From Tamarix chinensis (Eukaryota > Streptophyta > Magnoliopsida > Caryophyllales > Tamaricaceae): a stretch of DNA of 64,000 nt. The stretch covers positions 930,001-994,000 of the forward strand of contig CM060173.1 of the NCBI GenBank assembly GCA_030549775.1. Direction: 5' to 3'. Shown piece by piece: positions 23,789 to 36,479 of this stretch. The position numbers and the translations under genes are program-made. The notes beneath the pieces were generated by a model. That model worked only from the letters and a program-made list of their open reading frames with translations. It made no database searches and was not told where the DNA came from. Every line of letters starts with the position of its first letter. The first letter of the stretch is position 1.

Positions 23789-23806
23789 TCTCCAGCAACG
23801 ACAAAA
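23789..23806 (-). promoter_or_regulatory. Decayed tRNA-Asp-type primer-binding site
   Basis: TCTCCAGCAACGACAAAA on the plus strand matches about 12 of 18 positions of the Athila-type site (TCCCCGGCAACGGCGCCA in this orientation). Five of the six changes turn a C or G toward T or A. It lies just inside the 5' LTR. Confidence 0.6.
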
Positions 23807-24802
23807 AATAAGTTGATGAGTTAAATCTGCATGTGCACGGACTCGTTGTAGCATGTATAGGTTGCATCCCACATTGCCTTTGTTGTTAAGTACTAACCTT
23901 CACTATTTTGACCATCTAGACCTAACAGTTAATGAATGTATGGATATGAAATATGAAAATGAGTGTTATGACTAATGAGTTCTAGGCTCTAAAATGATGA
24001 TAATAAAACCTAGCATTTGACTTTGGTCTCAACTCCAGCATACACCAATGAATTAATACAATATCATATATGTAACATCCCAAAATTCACTACTTTTTTT
24101 AAAAAGCGGAAGTAATTAAAATACTTAGTTTAAAACCCGTAAATTCTGAAGATGTTACCGCCACACTTAGTACCAGACCGGTTCTCTCCGACTGTTCCAG
24201 TACCAAGTGCTAAGGCTAAGAAAAGATTTACATTAATCTCAAACCAACAGTTCATAAAAGAACTTGAAAGATCATTCATTAAAAATCAGAGTACGCGTAA
24301 AGAATCATGAATCAATAATAAGATAGAAATCAGAGTGCGAAATCAAAATTCCTCGAAAGGAGTAATAGCTACAAACATTAATATTTAATTTCGAAAAATC
24401 CAAAACAAAAGGAATAATAAGGAGCAATAGAGGTTACATAAAGACTGAAATATGGCCACAACTCTCTCAAACTTTGAGCCAAACATGCTCAACTTTCAGC
24501 CCCACCGGATATCTCACCCACCTGCATAAAGTCAGAAGGGCATACTACTCATGGGAATGAGAAGCACCCATGAAAAGGGTGATTAGTACGCTACGTACTG
24601 AGTAAGGTAATCGAGAACTAAGGCCAACACATAAGCACATAAAATCATGCTGAAGAAAAGAAGAATACAATTACAAATGTATATGATCAACTAGGTAAAA
24701 GTACAAAGGCCCATGATTAATTTGGATTAATCACTTAATTAATCTTTTATCAGAATCCGATTCACACCATGCCTTTTATCAATCCATGCGAGCATAGGAA
24801 CA

Positions 24803-25303
24803 CCCCACTATTATAACCGATGGGCCGGTCATAATAGAGCATCATGCCCTAACCACTATTATTACCGGTGGATCGGTCACAATAGGGTCAAACCCTAACC
24901 ACTATTTTAATCGGTGGATCGGTCACATATAGGGTAAAAACCCTAACCACTATTCCTAATCGGTGGATCAGTTTGGTTCCTCCTCGCATGGTGTTCCACT
25001 GTAAGTAATTAGTGTCTTTTATTTGCCTTAGCAAAACTCTGGTTTATTTTCATTGAGATCGGGATCCCCCACTATTATAAACGGTGGGTCGGTCACACAT
25101 AGGACATCATATCCTAACCACTATTATTACTGGTGGATCGATCACAATAGGGTAACACCCTAACCACTATTATTACCGGTGGATCGGTCGCACATTGGGT
25201 AAAACCCTAACCACTATTACTGACCAGTGGATCGGTCGCGCATTGGGTAAAACCCTAACCACTATTACTGACCGGTGGATCGGTCGCACATTGGGTATGC
25301 AAC
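24803..25303. repeat. 47-bp tandem repeat block in the solo LTR
   Basis: About nine units of 46-49 bases with the core CCACTATTATTACCGGTGG followed by ATCGGTC and a variable CCCTAA-containing end, with a spacer of about 100 bases in the middle (about 24965-25065). The unit holds a CCAC/GTGG inverted pair. Related units occur at 44333-44790. Confidence 0.82.
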
Positions 25304-25790
25304 CATTCGAACTTTTCATGCAAACCCTAAATTCCATGCAATCATTAACTCCCATGCAAAACCTTAACTCCACCACACAACCCTAATACCACCCCACAAC
25401 CATTAATACCACCATGCAAACCCTAATACCACCATGCAAAACCCAAGATTCCGTCATACAATACCCTAAATTCAATCCATACCAACCAAATATTCATCCT
25501 TACCAAACCCTAGATTCAAATCACATAAAACCGAAGATTCATCCTTACCTTACAATTGATTAGATTCTCCCACATAAAATCATAAATTGGATTTCCCCAA
25601 ACAAATCATAAATTAGATTCTCCCAATCAAATCATAAATTAGATTCTCCCATATAATATCATAAATTACATTCTCCCAAATAACATTATAAATTAGATCC
25701 TCCCAACCAAATCATAAATTATATTCTTCCACATAAAACCATACATTAGATTATTCCTTATAAAACCATAAAATTAGGTCAACTCACTTC
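25304..25790. repeat. CATGCAAACCCTAA-type tandem repeats in the solo LTR
   Basis: Irregular units containing CATGCAAAACCCTAA, CCATACC and ATTAGATTCTCCCA, the reverse complement of the repeats at 59760-60340 in the sister LTR. Open frames here are repeat artefacts. Confidence 0.7.
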
Positions 25791-26149
25791 CCTTAGTCAG
25801 CTTCTTTCCCCATCCTCCTTTTTCATCCTTTCTCCCACACAAACCACATCGACATCCTCTCATGCATGTCTTATAGGGTCACAACACATATCGTCACATA
25901 CATATAGTACACATGCCATACAAAAACATACTTCAACTCCATGTCATACCACATATAAAATAATTAATAATAATAAATATAGGATACATAGGATGCGAAG
26001 TACATAATGAACATAAGTACATAAAAGGCCTTAGTAAACCCTTACCTAAAACGACACCGGTCTTGGAGCATGCTCCTATGCCTCCTTAGGGCTTTGACTG
26101 GTCTCACCTATTATGAGGGAAAAGCTAAAATTAGACTCCCTCCTATCAA

Positions 26150-26760
26150 AAATACTATTAAAAACTAACTTAATATAAGACTAGGCTTTGATAAAATATT
26201 AAAATAATAATAGCAAATATACCAAAAATAATATCGATATTAATAATAATAAGGTTAATAAAAACAATAACAATAATAATAAGAAGGACATTACTCAAAA
26301 CATAGTAACATAAGGGCTTTATCCCTTTTACTAAAATAATACTACTAATAATAATATTAGTAAATTAAATAACCAAATTTAGTAATAATAATAGTGATGA
26401 AATAATAATAATAATAATAATAATACATTATTAGCAAAACTAATGTTAAAATATTTGTATTAATAATAATGGAATAAGAATAATGGAAATTCAAAATAGG
26501 AATAATAATAATAATTATACTTATAACATTTTAATATTAATAATAGTAAATATAGAAATAATAAGAAGAATAATAATAAAATTGAATTAAAATACAATAG
26601 GCTTCAGCCCTCAACATAAATAATAATAAAAAACATTAATACTAATACTAATAATAATTATAATAATAATGCATATTAAAAATATAAATATTAAGAATAA
26701 TAATAATAGTATTTATATGCAAATAATTGAAATAAAATAATTTAAGGGTTATAAAAATAG
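26150..26760. repeat. AAT-trinucleotide-rich zone of the solo LTR
   Basis: Long stretch of AATAAT-type sequence with a purer run at about 26400-26424. It is the reverse counterpart of the TTA-rich zone at 58440-59400. Confidence 0.7.
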
Positions 26761-26779
26761 GGAAAAGGGTTGAGAGGGT

Positions 26780-28035
26780 CTAGGGTTCAACCTTAGGTTG
26801 GTGGGGATAGGCGTCACCGGCGGTGGTGCACGGCGGCGACGGCGGTGGCCGGAAAAAGGGAAGAAAAGAGGGAAAGTTGCATGCTGGGAAAAAGCTAAGG
26901 AGAATTAAGGTGGGAGATGGGGTGTTTGTGGTTTCCTAGAAGGAGAGAAACAAAATAAGGGTGGTGGCCGAATGGAGAAGAAGGAGAGAGAGAGAGAGGA
27001 GGAGAGGGAAAAAGAGGAAAATAAAGGTATGGGGAGATAGATGAGGGTCTGCAGAAGATTTTGGAGGTGAAATAAGAGGCATAAACGACGGAAGAGGTGG
27101 CTAAGGGTGGCGCAAAGGGTGGCGAAGGCTGGAAAACTGGTTGGTCGAGAAGGGAAGTTTGCACAGTCAGGGAGGATTGTGCAGAAAGAATCGATGGTGA
27201 TGAATGGTTTGGTTATCTAGAGGGAGGTGCAAGGAAAATTTTGGTGGCCATGGATGGCGGCGAAGTTGGCCGGAGGCAGCAGACGAGGCGTCTAAAGAGT
27301 CGGCGGCAAAAAGGGTCAAATTCTGGGTAATGAAATCAAAGGCTCGATACAGGTTATCATGGGGGGTATTTATAGAGTGTAAATGATAGGTTAGGGTTTG
27401 TGGATCGGCTAGAGAGTTGGGAAAGTAGGGTTATGGTCACCAGCGGCGTTGTTTGGCCGGTGGCAGCAATTCGGGGTAGGGGGTTGTGTAGGGAAAGGAG
27501 AGGGAAAAATCGTGAGGACAGAGGAGGTTAGTTGGGCGAGAAGGGCCGGAGAGTTAGGGGGAAGAGAGGGGAAGGAGAACGGCCGGTCAAAATGGGTGAG
27601 ATCGCCGGCGAAAAACTAGGGCAATGGTGGCGAGTTGCAGGTCGGTGGTTAGCGGGGCTGAAGAAAGAAGAAGAAGATGGGGGGGGGAGCTGGACCGGGT
27701 AGCTAGGAAAAGAAAAGAAAGAAAAAGAACGATCGGGCCGGTCGGCGCGGGCTAAGGTATAAGTTTAAATGGAACGCGAAGTTTCGGTGGGAAAAATAAA
27801 TGAAGTGTAGCGTTTCAGAGTCGGGCCGAAGAAAAGAAAGAAAAAGAAGGAGATGGGCTGCAGGAAAGAAAAGGAGGACGGGCTGCTAGGCTGGGCCGTG
27901 ACGCAGAAGGAAGAAGGGAAAGGACTAGGCCGCTGGGCTGGCCCAGTCGACGAGGAGAAAAAGAAAAAAAGAAAGAAAAAGAAAGAAAAAGGAAGAAAGA
28001 AAAAGGAAAAAAGGGAAAAAGGAAAAGAAAAATAA
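26780..28035 (-). other. Purine-rich (pyrimidine-rich on LTR strand) tract of the solo LTR
   Basis: About 1.2 kb with strong strand bias (GGAGAAG, GGAAAAAGAG, AAGAAAGAAAAAG), plus a GC-rich start with CGGCGG near 26820. It gives several long but low-complexity frames with no protein similarity. An AG dinucleotide run lies at about 26985-26998. Confidence 0.7.
27367..27374 (-). promoter_or_regulatory. TATA box of the solo LTR
   Basis: TATAAATA on the minus strand, followed by CCC. The same TATAAATACCC stands at 57789-57799 in the sister LTR. Confidence 0.55.
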
Positions 28036-28474
28036 TTAGGTTGGATATTTAAATTAATTCAAATATTTAGGACATTTAAAAATAATAATATTTAAATAAA
28101 ATATTATTTAAATCTATTTTTAGGCTAAATTAGGACTTTTAAAAGATTTTCCATAATTTCCATTTTAATTAGCAAAACACCTTAATTTTATTCAATTAAA
28201 TTATTTATAAAATTCATATTATTTTGAAACTATTTTCTGCTTCTTATTTTAAATAAAATAATTTATTTAACTAATTTCTAAAATAAAATGCTTAATTAGC
28301 TAAAATACCCAAATTCTCTCTTAATAAAAATACTTATAAATTCCTTCTTGATTTGTCCTAATTAATTTCCTTTTTATTTTAATAAAAATATTTTATTAAA
28401 ATTAAATTTTATAATAAAAACTTATTTAAATATAATTTTTTTAAAATTAGAAATTTTTGGGGCATTTCAATATA

Positions 28475-29040
28475 AACGATTCAAACAGCTATAAACTACT
28501 AGTCAAATGTAATGCATTAGCTTCTTTCAAGGTCTAAGGGTGTATTTAAATTAGACTACCGACTACTCTCATGACTAATAAGTTGAATCAAACCCATTAA
28601 TAATCACTAGATATAAACATCCCTAAGATTCATACGCCTACTTTCCACATCATATTTTTCTTATTCTTAGCTTTTTACATTAACTCTAATCTTTTAATTA
28701 TGGTCAACATCTAAGTGAGTCAAATTCTATTGAATGCAAATCATAACTTAGACATGTAACATATGAAACAATGAGTAAGAACTATCTATATAATACACAT
28801 ATCAATTCATCATCATAATACCAAAGTAGACTTAATTCAGTCCTAGAACAATAATCTTCTCACTCATAGTTGCTGTAGAATTTAAGAGATAATATATAGA
28901 AACATAAATAATAAGAGAGGGATATAAAGATGAAATAGTAGTTAAATGTTGGAATCTTTTGTCAACGGTGTGTATAAGATCTAAAAATAATGCTAAATCT
29001 AAGAATTAATGAAGAAATTAAGAGCTACATTTATGATTTT
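28475..29040 (-). mobile_element. Continuation of the Athila-type 5' LTR
   Basis: By the target duplication this sequence was contiguous with 24065 before the solo LTR inserted, so it belongs to the Athila-type LTR. It is AT-rich with no coding similarity. Its outer end could not be placed; 29040 is approximate. Confidence 0.5.
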
Positions 29041-29695
29041 TTGCACCTCCTGGTTGGCGTATGTTTTTTCGTGAATTGTGGACCAACCTATGAGTTTCTT
29101 TATCTTTGATTTTTGCTTAGATTTGTCATTCTATATTTTTATCCAAGCATGTTATTTTCATTCTATCTTTGATTTCATGGTCTTCTGGCTTACTCTTTAT
29201 GCATATGGGGTTATTCCTCTTCCTTTAATGCCTTCCATGAGTTATCTTTGCTCCAAATTCCTTGGATTTAAGAATTTTTTTTGGAACTTCTAATAGAACA
29301 AGGTCTAAAATGGAAGTAAAACAAGGTGAAATTTTATAAAGTAATTGGTTTATCAGCTAGCATGTATGAAGGTGATATGTGGTACCATGTGATTATGTGT
29401 GTGATGTTTCAAGTGCTCATATGAGCTAGATTTTACTATATAATTAATCATACTTATGACCTAGAAGAGTTGTGACGAACCCAACTTATTTAGGGGAGCA
29501 ATTAGTCTTATCTTGTGCATAATCCATTCTTGTAAATTTTTGTTTAAGGAGAGTGTCATTTGTTCATGTGTAGGCTACCTACACTTATTTTCCTCCATTT
29601 TTTCCTTTTATACATTGTTATAGTATTGATTGTGAAAGTTAAACATTTCACACCTTTTGGTTGATATTTTAATCTATAAATTATTTTAAATAGTT
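29041..29695. other. Unassigned AT-rich sequence
   Basis: No coding similarity recognised. It may be Athila leader or LTR, or the early part of the gypsy LTR whose tail follows. A 71-codon frame at 29078-29293 has no family resemblance. Confidence 0.3.
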
Positions 29696-29930
29696 TCTCT
29701 GACTTCAATTCATCATTTAGTAAGTCTTATACTAGTATCAGGTTAGGTGTCAACCACATCTCATTCTTGAGGTATGACAATACTTTTAGACGTGCACCTA
29801 ATATGGGTTATGTAATAGTTGTACCTTTCCCATGTTAGGTGTAACTATAACACCCTGTATTTTCTATTTTTCCTCCACAAGCTCTATTCCAAATAAACAT
29901 TTTTTTGGTGGTAAAATTTGGGGTGTTACA
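29696..29930 (+). mobile_element. Gypsy LTR tail
   Basis: Ends AATTTGGGGTGTTACA at 29930. The stretch from 29800 (CCATGTTAGGTGTAACTATAACAC) resembles the tail of the 10677 LTR near 20642 (CTATGTTAGGTGTGATGGTAACAC). The LTR's start was not found, and no primer-binding site follows, so the junction may be rearranged. Confidence 0.55.
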
Positions 29931-30289
29931 CTCCTTTTATGTACTTTGGGAGTTGATCCCCATTTACATTATCTTCCTTTATTTATATACACACAAACAC
30001 TTATGTTTATTGTCTCTTTTTCATAACTTATTTGTGGACATTTTTAGTCTTTCCTTTATTATGTGAAAGGTATGTTGGCTAGACTCTTAAGGATTTGAGG
30101 AGTTATATGTTGGTTTTAAACTTTTAGTATAAAGTTTTTTCTCTTAATTTGAAAGGATTCTACCCTAATTGTTTTGAAATTTATACTAGCTTTTGAGAAT
30201 TTTTATGGAGTAGTCTGGGTAGACACTTTGTGAATATCTATTGGTAGTCTTGCATTATAGTAAGATAGTAATTATTATCCTAACATGCT
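29931..30289 (+). other. Leader-like AT-rich sequence before the gag remnant
   Basis: No open frame of note. It sits where an internal leader would be, but a tRNA-type primer site could not be seen next to the LTR end. Confidence 0.35.
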
Positions 30290-31760
30290 TTCTATTTTAT
30301 AGCTCATGATGGTCTAGAAAACTCATAATTCACAATATGAGGATGATCATTATAGATGTATCAAGGATGTGTTCATCTCCATATTAGAGTTTGTTTAATA
30401 GAAGGCTTAGTAGCCTGCATTTCAATCTCAAACACCACCACCACCTCTATAATGACCACCCTTTGTAGCCCTAGTTTGACTAGCCTTATGTTTGTTTGGA
30501 TTTTGGTTTATTTTGATTTTTGAATAGAGCCACCAATTTGTGGTATGCCTATTTTACCTCACTGGGTATGCCTAGTTATTTTTTGTACCCATAGGTAAAA
30601 TATATTTACCCTTATTACTTGACCATAGGTGGTTTTAGTAACGATTGGCTACGTAGCATCACTTTTCATCACTATCCTATATACCATGGTTAGGAGAGCT
30701 TTATTGTTCTTGAGGATTAGATTTGATACATGGATAACACTTTCAAAACTTTGGATTAGTTTACGGTGAGGAGAGATAGTGTGGCAACCTACTTCTTATG
30801 AGTAACAAACAAGTGGTGGATGGGTCATGGGGCCTATGGAGGACCTCCTATTCTTGGGAGGACTTCAAGGTATAAAATTTTAGTCATTTTTATCCTAAGA
30901 ACATTTGGTGGAATAAGTTAGAAGAGTTTTTGTTTCCCACTCAATATATAATGATGATTAGGGAGTATTAGCCCTAGTTATGAGAGATTTTGAGGTCCAC
31001 CCTTAATGTTGTAACTAGTATAATGACAATAGTGCTATACATTGAGAAGGGCTTGTCATTTTGTATCCAACATATGATGGGTGCCAACACGTACAAGGAT
31101 ATGGCAACTCTTCATGATAAGTCTTTATAATAAGACATGTAATGCTACAAGATTGGTTTAGGAGTAGATTTTGATGCTGGGCATGAGGAAACTCAAGCCC
31201 TAGCATAATGATTAGAGAGTGAAACCATATATTGGTGGTCAAACAAACTCTCAAATGGGTTAAGGTTTTAGACTATTCATTTTATAGGGGTTAATATTAG
31301 GTGATGACCCTAGTTCCATTATAGTAGCCCCATCACTTAACAACTCTTACTCCTAGCAGTTCTTAGAGCCGAGTTAGTTAGGGTAGGGTATAGGTACCTT
31401 GGTTTTCATCATAGGGATGTAGAAATATTCACATTTGAAGAGCTAGTAATTACAAGGGTGATCCATAAGGCATGGGTTCCTAAATGTGATTAGCTAGATG
31501 GAGGCAAGTTGTTATATTGATGTTGTCATTGGTACATTCATCATTTATTCCTTGCCAGTTGCATGTGTTATGTTATCTTTTAGAGATTCTGTTACCTATA
31601 ATAGAATATTTTGTGATGCGGACTTAGTCATTAGCATGGTAGTGGTTTCCATGGATTTAATAGGAATATATGGGATTTTGATGTCATACTAGGTATGGAC
31701 ATGATTAAGAGGTACTAGACTATATTCTTTTCCTCATCTTCTTTTTTTCTCTATATTTTA
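30290..31760 (+). pseudogene. Gypsy gag-protease remnant
   Basis: Heavily decayed chromovirus-type gag. About 30720-31200 reads, with several stops, as a capsid segment: VATYFL, NKWWMG, a WEDFK-like block, HFYPKNIWWNKLEEFL, and MATLHDKSL further on. At 31500-31730 a protease fragment follows: VVIGTFIIYSLP and, in a shifted frame, FDVILGMDMIKRY, the usual end of a Ty3-type protease. The active-site segment expected between them (D-S-G-A-S-H) is missing. No RT follows; the sequence changes to an LTR-like fragment. Confidence 0.65.
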
Positions 31761-33238
31761 TTCTGATTTCAATCTTAAATGTACTGCTAAATGTTTGTCT
31801 TTGATTCTTGAATAGTTGATTAATAATCTTAGGAGTTGGTGGCTTTGTGTTTCGATCTCCTTTTCTTGAAGATCTAACATTCGGTAAGTTTGGCTAGATA
31901 GATGTAGAATTAATATGTTATGTATTGTGTGTTTTGGTTATTTTCTAGTATTTATCAATGAATTAATTTATGTTTAAGAGCATGCTTAAGTGTTTCGAAG
32001 TTTTTATTTGACCTTATAAGCATGATAGGTGTTAGTTGATTTGTATAAAAAATTATGAAGTTAAGTGTAGAATGATTAATGTATGAATTATTTATTGAGG
32101 TCTATTTTATGAAGTATGAGTGATATGATCATGCTATGGAAATTATTATGTGGTATGGGTGTGTTTGGATTAAGATTGAAAGCACAAAATGTTTAAATTG
32201 TTCTTTACCTACTAAAACCAACCAGTGACTCTAGGGGAAAACAAATCAATAAGTTCACTAATTGACTAGTTCACTAGAAGTTAGTGTGATTTTTAAGCAT
32301 GGAACCAACCACCAGTTAGGCTTATAACCAATCAATTGGCATAACCATTTGATTGGTTTTCATATATTGGCCAACTTATTTTACTTATTCTCATTGTTTT
32401 CTCTTAGTTTGTTTCCACACTAGTCCACTAGATTATGGGACATCTCGACTAATTTACTTGAGACATTTGGTTACTTTTTCAAGGTGGCCTCTAGGGTGGA
32501 ATTCATGTTTTTCCTAAGAATTTCTTGAATAATGTTTAAAATGGCAATAAATGGCTAAGTATTGATGTATGCTATGAAAGTGTTGGACTAGAATAAGATA
32601 TTCATGATTAAAGTGGAAGATAATCGAGAGTTGTGTTCATTATCTATATTTTGTGAGATACTTGTTTTGGTTTACTTTATTATTTGAGTTGTGTTGCTCA
32701 TCTATATTTGCTCAACTGGTAATCTAATTTTGCTTAATTATTTTAGTTATGTTGGCTATCTACATTAGAACAATTGGTGGTTTTAATCCACCTTACTAAT
32801 CAAGTCGTGTTAAATATCTATATTAGGTTAGTTGGTGGTAGGCAATCCAACTTTATTTGGGTTATCTTGACTATTTGAATAAGATAAATTAGTGGTAGGC
32901 AATTCACTTATGTTAAATGTATGAGTTATGCTAATTATCTATATTATATTAGCTAGTGGTAGATAGTCCACTTACTTGAGTATGAAAATGATATCATTAT
33001 GGTGTCTATTATGATATGAGTATGAGTTGTGGAATGTATGAGTTTGAACTGAGTTCTCTCATTAAGATTGTTGTAATTCATTTTTGTGCTTGTGATTAAT
33101 CTATGCCTGTGTGATTAAGTGAATCACACGTTTTACCACTTTAACTATTATGTCCTATGTATTTCATGTTGCGTCCATATGAGAGACCTTGTTTACATAG
33201 TACTTTAACGTACTAATAATGCACTTTGTAGGTGACCT
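31761..33238 (+). mobile_element. Gypsy-type LTR fragment
   Basis: Shows the layout of the other LTRs: a splice-like CGGTAAG (about 31881-31887), TCGA-core-like motifs at 32210-32360 (AACCATTTGATTGGTTTTC near 32343), a tandem-repeat block (32628-32985) and a terminal part with AGGTGACCT. It lacks a TG start and a CA-type end. It is cut on the right by the element beginning at 33239. Confidence 0.5.
32628..32985 (+). repeat. 58-bp tandem repeats in the LTR fragment
   Basis: Six units starting with GAGTTGTGTT- or GAGTTATG-like sequence at about 32628, 32686, 32744, 32802, 32859 and 32922, each with ATCTATATT and a GGTGGTA/AATCCA-type half. Confidence 0.75.
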
Positions 33239-36200
33239 TGTAATATCCCAACCTAGAATTCTTCAAAATGTGTTTAAAATTATGTTGATATAAAATAAAT
33301 TAGTTTTGGTATAGGAACGGGCTTGAAATTTTAATAAAAATGTGAATTTCAAGCATACCAATTGACTGGTTTGCCTAATTGATCGGCTGTTATGCTCAGA
33401 GATTGACAATTTTATCCTTGAAAAACTAGTCGATCAGTTTGCCCAAACCAATCATCTAGTTATGCTATGATTTTAGATTCATTTTTGATTTTGATTGGAG
33501 TTCATTTCTAATGTTTAAGAAAAATTTTAATTAGAGTGTATTTGTGCTAATAAGCATATTTTGGTGCTTTAGGACTATTTTCACATTATTTAGATCATTA
33601 TATGATTTTATTTAGTTAAATTTTTCTAAAAAATTCGTTTAAGGCATGAATCACTTTCTCACTTCTCCCTCACCTATCCCTCTCTCTTTGGGCAGTTGGG
33701 CTACGTGGTTGACTTCATGCACCTATTCGCTGACCTACTAGCCTACTTCCATGTCCCTTCCTAATAGTAATCAACCTGCATCACTCCATCATGTATTTCC
33801 CTTACACCTTTGTTGCCCACACTTAACCTAATTTAGACTTCCATCCCTCCCACTTGTATCTATCAACCCACACTCTTCTATGCACTCCATCCCTTATTCA
33901 TCTTTACTTCTTATCTTCTATTTTTTACTCTCTTCTTCATTTCCCTTGGAAAAATTTGCTAAGTGTTGAGCTTTCTCCATTTTTCTTCATTCCTCCTCTC
34001 AGTTAAGAAAATAAAGACTTACTCTGGCTTCCTTCCTTCTTTGGTTGAGCAACTTCCCTTGTTTTCGTCTAATCTTGGCTTTAGTTCTCCCTTGTTTCTC
34101 ATAAGAAAGGAAAGATTAAGGTTTGAGAGACATTGAAGATTTCAGCTTCTTTTCCTTAGCATTCTTTTTTTGAGAAAAGGGTGGGTCTTTTTTTGTTCTT
34201 CTTTTTCTTCTCCTAATTCTTCCTTTATTTTTAATGGAATTTTGAAAGGTATTTTTAATGATTTTGACTTTGATTCTTTTAGGAATTGAGGTTCTATTTG
34301 ATAGCTATCAAGAAGGAGCTTCGTGCTAGAAGAATTGCTTCAAGGTAAGGCATTATTATATTTAATATAATTGAGGTTCTATTGCTTATTGAGTTTCCAT
34401 GCTCTTGGTGTGTGTTGTGTGAGCATGGTCTAATTGTATTGTAGAATTTAAGCATGTGGTATATATTATTCCTAAAACTAAGCATTGTTAGGTTTCTTTG
34501 ATTCTATGCATGAATTGGTAGTTTGATCATGGTTTGTTTAAATGCCTACATTATCTTGTATCCATGTGTTTCTATGTGTTTAACATGTCTTTTTGTGTGT
34601 TTTATGACACAAAAGCATGCTAAGATTAATATGGTAAAGTTTGGTAAAGTTTAGGTGTGTGCATCTCTAGTCTGGGTGATATTTTACCCATACCACTTGC
34701 TTGGTTTGTTAAACCCATCGACTAAGTGTGCGAGCAATTACAGGATGTGAGAATTTTGATAAGTTGGTTATGAGATCATTTGATTGGTTTGATGGACCAG
34801 TCGTCTGGTTTCTATAAATAGTGGATTGGTTCACCAAACCCATCGATTGGTGACCCTACAACTAAAGTGGTTTGGTCTCTTCTTAGACCTATCAAGTGGT
34901 TGGACCAAACCAATGGACTCGTTTCCTATGAATAGTCGATCGGTGTGACCATCTAGTCGAGTGGTCTGCCAGTGTTAATTTCATTTAGGTTTGGTACGGC
35001 TAGAAAAGTCGGCTAGTCATAGGGACCAATCGACTAGTCTTGCTATATATCTCTTGGCTCGGTTGTTAATTGTTGATACTCTTTTTGGCCTCTTATGTTA
35101 ATACTTTCATGTGATTACAACATTTAAATTATGATTTCAACCATGATTGCCCTAGAATTAATAAGAATCATAATGATGATAATTGGAATTGAAGTGGATA
35201 AGTATGGTGTCATCTCTAAACACCCAATTGGTGGCTTTTATGCCTTATGATGTATTTGGTCTTATCACTTGGAAACAACCTATCTGGTTAATAATGGAAT
35301 TTAATTGTGTTTGGTGTTATCACTTGGAAACACCTAATTAGTTTTTTGTGGATTTAATCTATGATTTGTGATATCACTTGAAAATGTATAATAATGGAAC
35401 AAGATGTCGTCGAGACTTTTTCTCCGACTCTCAGGGTAGCTGACCGAGAGTTAGTAGGTAGGTCACCCTATGGTTTATATTTTTCACTCAATACCTAATT
35501 CCTTATCTACCGGGTTGCGTTGGTTGGAGGTATGCATATATCTTTGAGATATAGGATTATGTTGTTGTAAGTCAGCATGGTATCAGTGTCTAGTATGAGA
35601 GGATGAGGTATCCCATGGACAAGCCCTTAGCACTTTGTATTGTCCATTGCTTATGTAGGTGTGGTATCCCATTGTGTTTATTTTCTTCCATGACTTTTAT
35701 TTATAGTGGAGAACTAAGTGTGGTCGAATGAACTATCTTAATAACTGAAAATTATGTGATCATTGAAGGAAGAAGTATAATATGGTTTGCATTATGTGGA
35801 TTGTCACTTTTCCTGTATTAACTATTCTTCTATGATTTCCATACAACCATTCCTTTTTGTATTACTAGTATGAGTGTAAGTGTTAAATTATATTGGTATA
35901 CTTATCACCATGCCAATTTGTGACTTTGATGTGCTATATAAGGCTTACCATATTTTAGGTAGTATGTTTTACTCACCATATTGATACTGCACTTATGTGG
36001 TCACTATGATGATTTAAATTCTAGTTTGGGGAGTAAAGGATGATTTACAGGGGTACAAATTTCAGTTAGAGTATGATGAAGGTGATGACGTGGGCTAATG
36101 GGGTTAGAGATTTATGCTTATGCTTAAGAGTTAGGTTAACTGGCTAGAGATGTTTTACCCATTGTGTTGGAAAGTTTCTTTTTCTTCTAGTTATTTAAAC

Positions 36201-36476
36201 TATTAGATTTGATCCCTTGTATTTGGATTTTTAAACTCTCGTACTCCTATCTATATTATTGTTCTCAATTTTATCATATTTGCTATTAAATTAATATTAT
36301 GAGCATTCATCTTTTCGTTCATTGATCTGTATTACCTTGCATCAGGCATGACCTAGGTGATGATCACACCTCTCTCATGGTTGATGTAGTGATAATATTC
36401 CCTAGTTTTTCTTTTCAAGCACTTCCACATTATCTTCAAAAAGAAATTTTATAGTTCATACATTGGGGGTGTTACA
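33239..36476 (+). repeat. 5' LTR of the decayed chromovirus
   Basis: Starts TGTAATATCCC and ends GGGGGTGTTACA, followed at once by the primer site. It aligns with 45771-52561 once the insertion there is removed. It contains TCGA-core motifs at 33360-33470 and 34680-35050, a splice-like AAGGTAAGG (about 34343-34351), and roughly 66-bp repeats with TTATCACTTGGAAA at 35200-35420. Confidence 0.8.
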
Positions 36477-36479
36477 AGT

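Larger units (their letters stand above)
20754..24070 (-). mobile_element. Athila-type element, gag-protease only, minus strand
   Basis: Read from right to left: a decayed 5' LTR end (about 24070-23807), a tRNA-Asp-type primer site (23806-23789), gag (about 23600-22270), protease (about 22030-21518), then a short non-coding part with a purine-rich 3' region near 21010. No RT, RNaseH or integrase similarity lies between protease and the 3' end, so this is a deletion derivative or non-autonomous form. Its left (3') side abuts the end of the 10677 LTR at 20753. Its 5' LTR is split by the solo LTR at 24071-28469 and continues after 28474. Confidence 0.75.
24071..28469 (-). mobile_element. Solo LTR, 4.4 kb, with ATATA target duplication
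   Basis: The plus strand starts TGTAACATCCC and ends GGGGCATTTCA, so the LTR reads TGAAATGCCCC to TGTTACA on the minus strand. Five-base repeats ATATA flank it at 24066-24070 and 28470-28474. No internal retroelement region is present, so it is a solo LTR left by recombination between the two LTRs of a full element. It matches the LTR beginning at 56764, for example in CAAAGCCCTAAGGAGG near 26085 (minus strand) and 59425. It contains, on the minus strand in LTR order, a purine/pyrimidine-biased tract, a TATA box, a trinucleotide-rich zone and two tandem-repeat blocks. Confidence 0.88.

Noticed and set aside
24803..25303. CCCTAACC blocks resembling plant telomere repeats
   Set aside because: They occur once per 47-bp unit, not as uninterrupted CCCTAAA arrays, and the units belong to an LTR.
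24803..25303. Regular repeat and spacer pattern that could suggest a CRISPR array
   Set aside because: The spacers are similar to each other, the repeats diverge, and the context is a plant retroelement.
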